From assembly GCF_947507565.1 (NCBI RefSeq), contig NC_089181.1, positions 62,001 through 126,000 of the forward strand: DNA of 64,000 nt, read 5' to 3'. Made by a program: the position numbers and the translations under genes. The stretch comes from Oscarella lobularis (lineage: Eukaryota; Porifera; Homoscleromorpha; Homosclerophorida; Oscarellidae). Position 1 is the first letter of the stretch, and each line of letters starts with the position of its first letter. The notes beneath the pieces were generated by a model. That model saw only the letters and a program-made list of their open reading frames with translations, was not told where the DNA came from and did no database searches. This document shows, piece after piece, positions 14,019 through 25,313 of the stretch.

Positions 14019-15545
14019 ACCCAACGGGTCTCTCCTGTAATAAATTACAGCGAAATTACAGGGGCTAGCAAAAGGGTCTCTCCTGTAATAAACTACAGCG
14101 AAATTACAGGGGGTTAGCCAACGGGTCTCTCCTGTAATAAACTACAGCGAAAGTACAGGGGCGAGCCAAAGGGTCTCTCCTGTAATAAATTACAGCGAAA
14201 TTACAGGGGCTAGCCAAAGGGTCTCTCCTGTAATAAACTACAGCGAAATTACAGGGGGTTAGCAAACGGGTCTCTCCTGTAATAAACTACAGCGAAATTA
14301 CAGGAGGCTAGCCAACGGGTCTCTCCTGTAATAAATTACAGCGAAATTACAGGGGGTTAGCCAACGGGTCTCTCCTGTAATAAATTACAGCGAATTAACA
14401 GGGGGCTAGCCAACGGGTCTCTCCTGTAATAAATTACAGCCAAATTAAAGAGGCTAGCCAACGGGTCTCTCCTGTAATAAACTACAGCGAAATTACAGGG
14501 GCTAGCCAACGGGTCTCTCCTGTAATAAATTACAGCGAATTTACAGGGGGTTAGTAAACGGATCTCTCCTGTAATAAATTGCAGCGAAATTACAGGGGGC
14601 TGGCAAACGGGTCTCTCCTGTAATAAATTACAGCGAAATTACTGGGGCTAGCCAAAGGGTCTCTCCTGTAATAAATTACAGCGAATTTACAGGGGGTTAG
14701 TAAACGGGTCTCTCCTGTAATAAATTACAGCCAAATTAAAGAGGCTAGCAAACGGGTCTCTCCTGTAATAAACTACAGCGAAATTACAGGGGCTAGCCAA
14801 CGGGTCTCTCCTGTAATAAATTACAGCGAATTTACAGGGGGTTAGTAAACGGATCTCTCCTGTAATAAATTACAGCGAAATTACTGGGGCTAGCCAAAGG
14901 GTCTCTCCTGTAATAAATTACAGCGAATTTACAGGGGGTTAGTAAACGGGTATCTCCTGTAATAAATTACAGCGAATTTACAGGGGGTTAGCCAACGGGT
15001 TTCTCCTGCAATAAATTACAGCGAAGTTACAGGGGGCTAGCCAACGGGTCTCTCATGTAATAAATTACAGCGAATTTACAGGGGCTAGCCAACGGGTCTC
15101 TTCTGTAATAAATTACAGCGAAATTACAGGGGGTTAGCCAACGCGTCTCTCCTGTAATAAATTACCGCGAAATTACAGGGGGTTAGCAAACGGGTATCTC
15201 CTGTAATAAATTACAGCGAATTTACAGGGGGCTAGCCAACGGGTCTCTCCTGTAATAAACTACAGCGAAATTACAGGGGGTTAGTCAACGGGTCTCTCCT
15301 GGAATAAATTACAGCCAACTTACAGGGGGCTAGCCAACGGGTCTCTCCTGTAAAAAGTTACAGCCAAATTACAGGGGGCTAGCCAACGGGTCTCTCCTGG
15401 AATAAATTACAGCGAAATTACAGGGGCTAGACAACGGGTCTATCCTGATAATAAATTACAGCGAAATTACAGGGGGTTAGCTAACGGGTCTTTCCTGTAA
15501 TAAATTACAGCAAAATTACAGGGGGTTAGCCAACGGGTCTTTCCT
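14019..15545. repeat. 48/49-bp hairpin satellite array, family B, block 2
   Basis: About 31 units of the same CCTGTAAT-AA-ATTACAG repeat as 6899-8748. Units at the start and end of the block vary in the spacer (GGGGTTAGTAAACGG versus GGGCTAGCCAACGG) as in block 1. The array stops inside a unit at TCTTTCCTAATAATTCG, where a different repeat starts. Confidence 0.96.
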
Positions 15546-15737
15546 AATAATTCGAATTTGAAGGCGAATTTGAATTCGAAGGCGAATTCGAGTTTGAATT
15601 CGAAGGCGAATGCGAATGCGAATTCGAAGGCAAATTCGAATTCGAAATCGAATGCAAATGCGAATTCGAAGGCGAATGCGAATTCAAAGGCGAATGCGAA
15701 GGCGAATGCGAAGGCGAAGGCGAATGCGAATTAATTG
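15546..15737. repeat. Short GAATTC/TTCGAA-rich tandem repeat
   Basis: Degenerate repeat of 6-bp blocks: GCGAAT, GCGAAG and GAATTC alternating, rich in the palindromes GAATTC and TTCGAA. One strand is open for 69 codons as a Ser/Pro/Asn/His-rich peptide, but this follows from the 6-bp periodicity and is not evidence of a gene. Confidence 0.9.
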
Positions 15738-15955
15738 AGAATTCATGCAGCATTTATTCAGAATAAATGCAGCATTTATTCAGAATAAATGCAGCAAATA
15801 TTCAGAATAAATGCAGAATTATTCAGAATAAATGCAGCATTATTCAGAATAAATGCAGCATTTTTTCAGAATAATTGCAGCATTTATTCTGAATAAATGC
15901 AGCAATGATTCAGAATAAATTCAGAATTATTCAGAATAAATGCGGCATTTATTCA
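15738..15955. repeat. Palindromic ~22-bp tandem repeat
   Basis: About ten units, each a near-perfect palindrome. The arms GAATAAATGC and GCATTTATTC flank a single A, and units are joined by a CA or AG step. Some units have a degraded right arm (GCAAATATTC, GAATTATTC). The array as a whole could fold into a series of cruciforms. Confidence 0.92.
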
Positions 15956-16306
15956 GAAAAACGCCACGGAATGCAGCTAAACGCTTCGTAGCGTTCCGAA
16001 CACATGATTCTGCGTCGAAACGAAACGATTCCAGAGCATTTCGCAGTGCGCGTCGCACCTTGGCCACACGACGCCTCGATTTCGATCGTTTCGCGCCATT
16101 GCGAAAGGTCGAACGGGTTCTAAACTACTCAAAACTCGCCTCTTTCACTCTTTTGACGTCGCTCAAGCTTCGAATCCCTCGTTTTGAGCCATTTTCCATT
16201 CATTCGTAACAAACGAGTCAAGCGCGCTAACGTACGCACGTGACTATGGTGGATTATAGATGTGACGTCAAAACAAGTATTGAAAACAAAGATTTCACAC
16301 TGCATT
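15956..16306. other. Unique-sequence island inside the satellite block
   Basis: About 350 bp of non-repetitive DNA, the only such stretch in the first 27.4 kb. It is richer in CG dinucleotides than the flanking arrays. A plus-strand frame is open for about 89 codons to 16209. It starts in the neighbouring palindromic repeat, gives an Arg/Ser-rich product without a recognisable domain, and has no convincing splice sites, so I do not call it a gene. It could be a relic of the sequence into which the satellites expanded. Confidence 0.6.
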
Positions 16307-18520
16307 CAATTGAGAGAGTGTGCATTCAAATGAAAGCCTGTGCATCCAAATGAAAGCCTGTGCATTCAAATGAAAGCGAGTGCATTCAAATGAAAGCCTG
16401 TGCAATCAAATGAAAGCCTGTGCATTCAAATGAAAGCCTGTGCATTCAAATGAAAGCGAGTGCATTCAAATGAAAGCCTGTGCAATCAAATGAAAGCCTG
16501 TGCATTCAAATGAAAGCCTGTGCATTCAAATGAAAGCTTGTGTATTCAAATGAAAGCCTGTGCATTCAAATGAAAGCCTGAGCATTCAAATGAAAGCCTG
16601 TGCATTCAAATGAAGACCTGTGCATTCAAATGAAAGCCTGTGCATTCAAATGAAAGCCTGTGCATTCAAATGAAAGCCTGTGCAATCAAATGAAAGCCTG
16701 TGCATTCAAATGAAAGCATGTGCATTCAAATGAAAGCTTGTGTATTCAAATGAAAGCCTGTGCATTCAAATGAAAGCCTGAGCATTCAAATGAAAGCCTG
16801 TGCATTCAAATGAAAGCCTGTGCATTCAAAAGAAAGCCTGTGCATTCAAATGAAAGCCTGTGCATTCAAAGGAAAGCCTGTGCATTCAAATGAAAGCCTG
16901 TGCATTCAAATGAGAGCCTGTGCACTTACTTGAGGCCCTGTGGATTCAAATGAAAACATGTGCATTCAAATAAAAGCCTGTGCATTCAAATGAAAGCATG
17001 TGCATTCAAATGAAAGCTTGTGTATTCAAATGAAAGCATGTGCATTCAAATGAAAGCCTGAGCATTCAAATGAAAGCCTGTGCATTCAAATGAAAGCCTG
17101 TGCATTCAAATGAAAGCCTGTGCATTCAAATGAAAGCCTGTGCATTCAATTGAGAGCCTGTGCACTTACTTGAGACAATGTGAATTCAAATGAAAACATG
17201 TGCATTCAAATAAAAGCCTGTGCATTCAAATGCAAGCATGTGCATTCAAATAAAAGCTTGTGTATTCAAATGAAAGCCTGTGCATTCAAATGAAAGCCTG
17301 TGCATTCAAATGAAAGCCTGTGCATTCAAATGAAAGCCTGTGCATTCAAATGAAAGCCTGTGCATTCAAATGAAAGCGTCTGAATTCAATTGAGAGCCGG
17401 TGCACTCACTTGAGACCCTGTGCATTCAAATGAAAGCCTGTGCATTCAAATGAAAGCCTGTGCATTCAAATGAAAGCATGTGCATTCAAATGTAAGCATG
17501 TGCTTTCAAATAAAAGCTTGTGTATTCAAATGAAAGCCTGTGCATTCAAATGAAAGCCTGTGCATTCAAATGTAAGCATGTGCATTCAAAAGAAAGCCTG
17601 TGCATTCAAATGAAAGCGTCTGAATTCAATTGAGAGCCTGTGCACTCACTTGAGACCCTGTGCATTCAAATGAAAGCCTGTGCATTCAAATGAAAGCTTG
17701 TGTATTCAAATGAAAGCCTGTGCATTCAAATGAAAGCCTGTGCATTCAATTGAAAGCATGTGCATTCAAATGAAAGCCTGTGCATTCAAATGAAAGCCTG
17801 TGCATTCAAATGAAAGCATGTGCGTTTAAATGAAAGCCTGTGCATTCAAACGAAAGCCTGTGCATTCAAATAAAAGCATGTGCATTCAAATGAAAGCCTG
17901 TTTAATCAAATGAAAGCCTGTGCATTCAAATGAAAGCATGTGCATTCAAATAAAAGCTTGTGTATTCAAATGAAAGCCTGTGCATTCAAATGAAAGCCTG
18001 TGCATTCAAAAAAAGCCTGTGCATTCAAATGAAAGCATGTGCATTCAAATGAAAGCCTGTGCATTCAAATGAAAGCATGTGCATTCAAATGAAAGCCTGT
18101 GCATTCAAATAAATGCTTGTGCATTCAAATGAAAGCATGTGCATTCAAATAAAAGCCTGTGCATTCAAATGAAAGCATGTGCATTAAAATAATAGCTTGT
18201 GCATTCAAATGAAAGCATGTGCATTCAAATGAAAGCCAGTGCATTCAAATGAAAGCTTGTGCATTCAAATGAAAGCATGTGCATTCAAATGAAAGCCTGT
18301 GCATTCAAATAAAAGCCTGTGAATTCAAATGAAAGCCTGTGCTTTCAAATGAAAGCCTGTGCATTCAATTGAAAGACTGTGCATTCAATAGAGAGCGTGT
18401 GGATTCAAATGAAAGCCTGTGCATTCAATTGAAAGCCTGTGCATTCAAATGAAAGCCTGTGCATTTACTTGCGGCTCTGTGGATTCAAATGAAAACATGT
18501 ACATTCAAATGAAAGCCTAC
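16307..18520. repeat. 20-bp satellite array
   Basis: About 110 units with consensus TGCATTCAAATGAAAGCCTG. The unit contains CATT-CA-AATG, a short dyad. Register is kept almost perfectly, with one base lost near 18010. A higher-order pattern is clear: the rare pair TTGAGAGCC then TGCACTTACTTGAG (or TGCACTCACTTGAG) recurs at 16921, 17161, 17401 and 17641, exactly every 240 bp, meaning 12-unit blocks. A further diverged copy is near 18461. Confidence 0.97.
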
Positions 18521-19955
18521 GAAGTGCGTGCTCATGCTACACGCTCTACGTTATATAAGAAACGAAGGGCCTGCTCATGCTACACGCTCTACATTATATA
18601 AGAAACGAAGGGCCTGCTCATGCTACACGCTCTACGTTATATAAGAAACGAAGGACCTGCTCATGCTACACGCTCTACCTTATAGAAGAAACGAAGAGCA
18701 AGCTCATGCTACACGCTTTACCTCATTTAAGAAACAAAGGACAAGCTAATGCTACACGCTCTACCTTATATAAGAAAGGAAGGGCAAGCTCATGCTACAC
18801 GCTCTACCTTATATAAGAAACGAAGGGCGTGCTCATGCTACACGCTCTACCTTATAGAAGAAACGAAGGGCAAGCCTATGCTACACGCTCTACCTTATAT
18901 AAGAAACGAAGGGCAAGTACATGCTACACGCTCTACCTTATATAAGAAAGGAAGGGCCTGCTCATGTTACACGCTCTACCTTATATAATAAACGAAGGGC
19001 AAGCTCATGCTACACGCTCTACCTTATATAAGAAACGAAGGGCCTGCTCATGCTACACGCTCTACCATATATAAGAAACGAAGGGCCTGCTCATGCTACA
19101 CGCTCTACTTTATGTAAGAAAAGAAGGGCAAGCTCATGCTACACGCTCTACCTTATATAAGAAAAGAAGGGCCTGCTCATGCTACCCGCTCTACCTTATA
19201 GAAGAAAGGAAGGGCCTGCTCAAGCTACACGCTCTACCTTATAGAAGAAACGAAGGGCAAGCTCATGCTACACGCCCTACCTTATATAAGAAACGAAGGG
19301 CGTGCTCATGCTACACGCTCTACCTTATATAAGAAACGAAGGGCCTGCTCATGCTACACGTTCTACCTTATATAAGAAACGAAGGGCAAGCTCATGCTAC
19401 ACGCTCTACCTTATATAAGAAAAGAAGGGCCTGCTCATGCTACCCGCTCTACCTTATAGAAGAAAGGAAGGGCCTGCTCAAGCTACACGCTCTACCTTAT
19501 AGAAGAAACGAAGGGCAAGCTCATGCTACACGCCCTACCTTATATAAGAAACGAAGGGCGTGCTCATGCTACACGATCTACCTTATATAAGAAACGAAGG
19601 GCGTGCTCATGCTACACGCTCTACATTATATAAGAAAGGAAGGGCCTGCTCATGCTACTCGCTCTGCCTTATAGAAGAAACGAATAGCAAGCTCATGCTA
19701 CACGCTTTACCTTATATAAGAAAGGAAGGGCCTGCTCATGCTACACGCTCTACCTTATAGAAGAAACGAAGAGCAAGCTCATGCTACACGCTCTACGTTA
19801 TATAAGAAACGAAGGGCCTGCTCATGCTACACGCTCTACCTTATAGAAGAAACGAAGAGCAAGCTCATGCTACACGCTTTACCTTATTTAAGAAACGAAG
19901 GGCAAGCTAATGCTACACGCTCTTCCTTATATAAGAAAGGAAGGGAAGCTCATGC
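18521..19955. repeat. 43-bp satellite array
   Basis: About 33 units of 43 bp: CTCATGCTACACGCTCTAC, then CTTATATAAG (a perfect 10-bp palindrome), then AAACGAAGGGCCTG or AAACGAAGGGCAAG. Some units have CTTATAGAAG instead. A six-unit block is duplicated: the variant CTACCCGCTC occurs at 19182 and 19440, 258 bp apart, with the same neighbours. Because 43 is not a multiple of 3, the open frames of about 79 codons seen here are a by-product of the repeat. Confidence 0.96.
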
Positions 19956-20567
19956 TACACGATCCCTAGTACTAGGAAGACCTCCAATATCTGCCGTATG
20001 GTACTAAGGAGACCTCAAATATCTACCGTATGATACTAGGGAGAAATCAAAAATCTGCCGTGTAATACTAGGGAGACCTCCAATATCTGTCGTATGGTAT
20101 TAGAGAGACCTCAAATATCTGTCGTATGGTACTAGGGAGACCTCCAAAATCTGTCGTATGGTACTAGGGAGACCTCAAATATCTACGGTGTGGTACTAGG
20201 GAGACCTCAAATATCTGCCGTATGATACTAGGGAGACCTCATATATCTGCCGTATGGTATTAGAGAGACCTCAAATATCTGCCGTATGGTACTAGAGAGA
20301 CCTCCAATATCTGTCGCATGGTATTAGGGAGACCTCAAATATATAACGTATGGTACTAGGGAGACCTCCAATATCTGCCGTATAATACTAGGAAGACCTC
20401 CAATATCTGCCGTATGATACGAGGGAGACCTCCAATATCGGCGGTATGGTACCAGGGAGACCTCAAATATCCGCTGTATGGTACTAGGGAGACCTCCAAT
20501 ATCTGTCGTATGGTACTAAGGAGACCTAAAATATCTACCGTATGATACTAGGGAGACCTCCAATATA
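19956..20567. repeat. 32-bp satellite array
   Basis: About 19 units of 32 bp: GTACTAGGGAGACCTC, then CAATATCTGCCGTATG with frequent point changes (AATATCTGTCG, AATATCTACCG). Units at the left edge contain CCTAGTACTAGG, a palindrome. The array passes directly into the 9-mer repeat at about 20568. Confidence 0.94.
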
Positions 20568-23500
20568 CAACTACTACAACGACTACAACTACTACAACTA
20601 CTACAACGACTACAACTACTACAACGGCTACAACGGCTACAACGACTACAACGACTACAACGACTACAACGACTACAACGGCTACAACGGCTACAACTAC
20701 TACAACGGCTACAAAGGCTACAACGGCTACAAAGGCTACAAAGGCTACAAAGGCTACAACGGCTACAAAGGCTACAAAAGCTACAACGGCTACAAAGGCT
20801 ACAACGGCTACAAAGGCTACAACGGCTACAAAGGCTACAACGGCTACAAAGGCTACAACGACTACAACTACTACAACGGCTACAACGGCTACAACGACTA
20901 CAACTACTACAACGACAACGGCTACAACGGCTACAACGACTACAACGGCTACAACGGCTACAACGGCTACAAAGGCTACAAAGGCTACAAAGGCTACAAC
21001 GGCTACAAAGGCTACAAAGGCTACAACGGCTACAAAGGCTACAACGGCTACAAAGGCTACAACGGCTACAAAAGCTACAACGACTACAACGACTACAACT
21101 ACTACAACGGCTACAACGGCTACAACGACTACAACGACTACAACGACTACAACTACTACAACGACTACAACGGCTACAACGGCTACAACTACTACAACGG
21201 CTACAACGGCTACAACGGCTACAAAGGCTACAAAGGCTACAAAGGCTACAACGGCTACAAAGGCTACAAAAGCTACAACGGCTACAAAGGCTACAACGGC
21301 TACAAAGGCTACAACGGCTACAAAGGCTACAACGACTACAACTAGTACAACGGCTACAACGGCTACAACGACTACAACTACTACAACGACAACGGCTACA
21401 ACGGCTACAACGGCTACAACTACTACAACGACTACAACGACTACAACGGCTACAACGGCTACAACGACTACAACGACTACAACGACTACAACTACTACAA
21501 CGACTACAACGGCTACAACGGCTACAACTACTACAACGGCTACAACGGCTACAACGGCTACAAAGGCTACAAAGGCTACAAAGGCTACAACGGCTACAAA
21601 GGCTACAAAAGCTACAACGGCTACAAAGGCTACAACGGCTACAAAGGCTACAACGGCTACAAAGGCTACAACGACTACAACTACTACAACGGCTACAACG
21701 GCTACAACGACTACAACGACAACGGCTACAACGGCTACAACGACTACAACGGCTACAACGGCTACAACTACTACAACTACTACAACGACTACAACTACTA
21801 CAACGGCTACAACGGCTACAACGACTACAACGACTACAACGACTACAACTACTACAACGACTACAACGGCTACAACGGCTACAACTACTACAACGGCTAC
21901 AACGGCTACAACGGCTACAAAGGCTACAAAGGCTACAAAGGCTACAACGGCTACAAAGGCTACAAAGGCTACAACGGCTACAAAGGCTACAACGGCTACA
22001 AAGGCTACAACGGCTACAAAAGCTACAACGACTACAACGACTACAACTACTACAACGGCTACAACGGCTACAACGACTACAACGACTACAACGACTACAA
22101 CTACTACAACGACTACAACGGCTACAACGGCTACAACTACTACAACGGCTACAACGGCTACAACGGCTACAAAGGCTACAAAGGCTACAAAGGCTACAAC
22201 GGCTACAAAGGCTACAAAAGCTACAACGGCTACAAAGGCTACAACGGCTACAAAGGCTACAACGGCTACAAAGGCTACAACGACTACAACTAGTACAACG
22301 GCTACAACGGCTACAACGACTACAACTACTACAACGACAACGGCTACAACGGCTACAACGGCTACAACTACTACAACGACTACAACGACTACAACTACTA
22401 CAACGGCTACAACGGCTACAACGACTACAACGACTACAACGACTACAACGACTACAACGGCTACAACGGCTACAACTACTACAACGGCTACAACGGCTAC
22501 AACGACTACAACTACTACAACGACAACGGCTACAACGGCTACAACGACTACAACGGCTACAACGGCTACAACTACTACAACTACTACAACGACTACAACT
22601 ACTACAACGGCTACAACGGCTACAACGACTACAACGACTACAACGACTACAACTACTACAACGACTACAACGGCTACAACGGCTACAACTACTACAACGG
22701 CTACAACGGCTACAACGGCTACAAAGGCTACAAAGGCTACAAAGGCTACAACGGCTACAAAGGCTACAAAGGCTACAACGGCTACAACGGCTACAACGGC
22801 TACAAAGGCTACAAAGGCTACAAAGGCTACAACGGCTACAAAGGCTACAAAGGCTACAACGGCTACAAAGGCTACAACGGCTACAAAGGCTACAACGGCT
22901 ACAAAAGCTACAACGACTACAACGACTACAACTACTACAACGGCTACAACGGCTACAACGACTACAACGACTACAACGACTACAACTACTACAACGACTA
23001 CAACGGCTACAACGGCTACAACTACTACAACGGCTACAACGGCTACAACGGCTACAAAGGCTACAAAGGCTACAAAGGCTACAACGGCTACAAAGGCTAC
23101 AAAAGCTACAACGGCTACAAAGGCTACAACGGCTACAAAGGCTACAACGGCTACAAAGGCTACAACGACTACAACTAGTACAACGGCTACAACGGCTACA
23201 ACGACTACAACTACTACAACGACAACGGCTACAACGGCTACAACGGCTACAACTACTACAACGACTACAACGACTACAACTACTACAACGGCTACAACGG
23301 CTACAACGACTACAACGACTACAACGGCTACAACGGCTACAACTACTACAACGGCTACAACGGCTACAACGGCTACAAAGGCTACAAAGGCTACAAAGGC
23401 TACAACGGCTACAAAGGCTACAAAAGCTACAACGGCTACAAAGGCTACAACGGCTACAAAGGCTACAACGGCTACAAAGGCTACAACGACTACAACTACT

Positions 23501-23604
23501 ACAACGGCTACAACGGCTACAACGGCTACAAAGGCTACAAAGGCTACAACGGCTACAAAGGCTACAACGGCTACAAAGGCTACAACGGCTACAAAAGCTA
23601 CAAA
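20568..23604. repeat. 9-bp TAC-AAC/AAA-GGC/GAC/TAC array with ~0.9-kb superstructure
   Basis: About 3 kb made of nine-base units TACAACGGC, TACAACGAC, TACAACTAC, TACAAAGGC and TACAAAAGC. One frame reads as a Tyr/Asn/Gly/Lys polymer, open for 267 codons from an ATG in the preceding array to a TAG at 21343. The same TAG variant (AACTAGTACAAC) returns at 22291 and 23176, 948 and 885 bp apart, in the same frame, which marks a higher-order repeat of about 0.9 kb. The ORF is best seen as repeat-derived, since no intron, promoter or domain supports a gene. Confidence 0.95.
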
Positions 23605-25313
23605 GGTCTCTACTAATGAGACGTCGTCAACTGTGCCGCTCTATACTAACAAGACGTCGTCAACTGTGCCGTCCCTTACTAATGATACGTCGTCAACTGT
23701 GCCACTCTATACTAATGAGACGTCGTCAACTGTGCCGTCTATACTAATGAGACGTCGTCAACTGTGCCGCTCTATACTAATGAGACGTCGTCAACTGTGC
23801 GAGCTATACTAATGAAACGTCGTCAACTGTGCCGTTCTATACTAATGAGACGTCCTCAACTGTGCCGTCCTTTACTAATGATACGTCGTCAACTGTGCCG
23901 CTATATACTAATGAGACGTCGTCAACTGTGCCGCTTTATACTAACAAGACGTCGTCAACTGTGCCGTCCCATACTAATGATACGTCGTCAACTGTGCCGC
24001 TATATACTAATGAGACGTTGTCAACTGTGCCGTCCCATACTAATGAGAGATCGTCAACTGTGCCGCTTCATACTAATGAGACGTCGTCAACTGTGCCGTT
24101 CTATACTAGTGAGACGTCGTCAACTGTGCCGCTCTATTCTAATGAGACGTCGTCAACTGTGCCCTTCTATACTAATGAGACGTCGTCAACTCTGCCGTTT
24201 TATACTAATGAGACGTCGTCAAATGTGCCGCTCTATACTAATGAGACGTCGTCAACTGTGCCGCTCTATACTAATGAGACGTCGTCAAATGTGCCGCTCT
24301 ATACTAATGAGACGTCGTCAACTGTGCATTCCCATACTATTGAGACGTCGTCAACTGTGCCGTCCCATACTAATGATACGTCGTCAACTGTGCCGCTCTA
24401 TACTAATGAGACGTCGTCAACTGTGCCGTCCCATACTAATGAGACGTCGTCAACTGTGCCGCTCTATACCAATGAGACGTCGTCAACTGCGCCGTCCCAT
24501 ACTAATGAGACGTCGTCAACTGTGCCGCTCTAAACTAATGAGAAGTCGTCAACTGTGCCGTCCCATAATAATGAGACGTCGTCAACTGTGCCGCTCTATA
24601 CTAACAAGACGTCGTCAACTGTGCCGTCCCATAATAATGAGACGTCGTCAACTGTGCCGTCTATACTAATGAGACGTCGTCAACTGTGCCCTTCTATACT
24701 AATGAGACGTAGTCAACTCTGCCGTTTTATACTAATGAGACGTCGTCAAATGTGCCGCTCTATACTAATGAGACGTCGTCAACTGTGCCGTCCCATACTA
24801 ATGAGACGTCGTCAACTGTGCCGTTCTATACTAATGAGACGTCGTCAACTGTGCCGCTCTATACTAATGAGACGTCGTCAACTGTGCCGTTCTATACTAA
24901 TGAGACGTCGTCAAATGTGCCGCTCTATACTAATGAGACGTCGTCAACTGTGCCGCTCTATACTAATGAGACGTCGTCAACTGTGCCGCTCTATACTAAT
25001 GAGACGTCGTCAACTGTGTCGCTCTATACTAATGAGACGTCGTCAACTGTGCCGTTCTATACTAATGAGACGTCGTCAACTGTGCCGTTCTATACTAATG
25101 AGACGTCGTCAACTGTGTCGCTCTATACTAATGAGACATCGTCAACTGTGTCGCTCTATACTAATGAGACGTCGTCAACTGTGCCGCTCTATACTAATTA
25201 GACGTCGTCAAATGTGCCGTTCTATTCTAATGAGACGTTGTCAACTGTGCCGCTCTATACTAATGAGACGTCGTCAACTGTGCCGCTCTATTCTAATGAG
25301 ACGTCGTCAACTT
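23605..25313. repeat. 33-bp satellite array with overlapping open frames
   Basis: About 52 units of 33 bp: TATACTAATGAGACGTCGTC, then AACTGTGCCGCTC or AACTGTGCCGTCC. Each has the palindrome GACGTC and ends in a short CG-containing step. Because 33 is a multiple of 3, two plus-strand frames stay open for over 230 codons: one repeats the 11-residue YTNETSSTVPL, the other ILMRRRQLCRS. No splice sites or flanking exons make this look like a gene. Confidence 0.95.

Noticed and set aside
1..15545. CRISPR-like arrays of regular repeats
   Set aside because: Units are contiguous with no unique spacers, and the flanking genes are eukaryotic with introns.
15544..15753. Ser/Pro/Asn-rich minus-strand frame
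   Set aside because: Pure product of 6-bp repeat periodicity.
15940..16209. 89-codon Arg-rich open frame in the unique island
   Set aside because: Starts in the palindromic repeat and shows no domain, no splicing signals and no codon bias I can defend.
16307..18520. POU/octamer-like sites in the 20-mer (TGCATTCAAAT)
   Set aside because: Resemblance to octamer half-sites is loose, and any 20-bp AT-rich repeat would show something similar; no functional support.
16307..20007. Open frames of 60-89 codons in the 20-mer and 43-mer arrays
   Set aside because: They follow from repeat periodicity, shift frame with each unit and have no start context, introns or domains.
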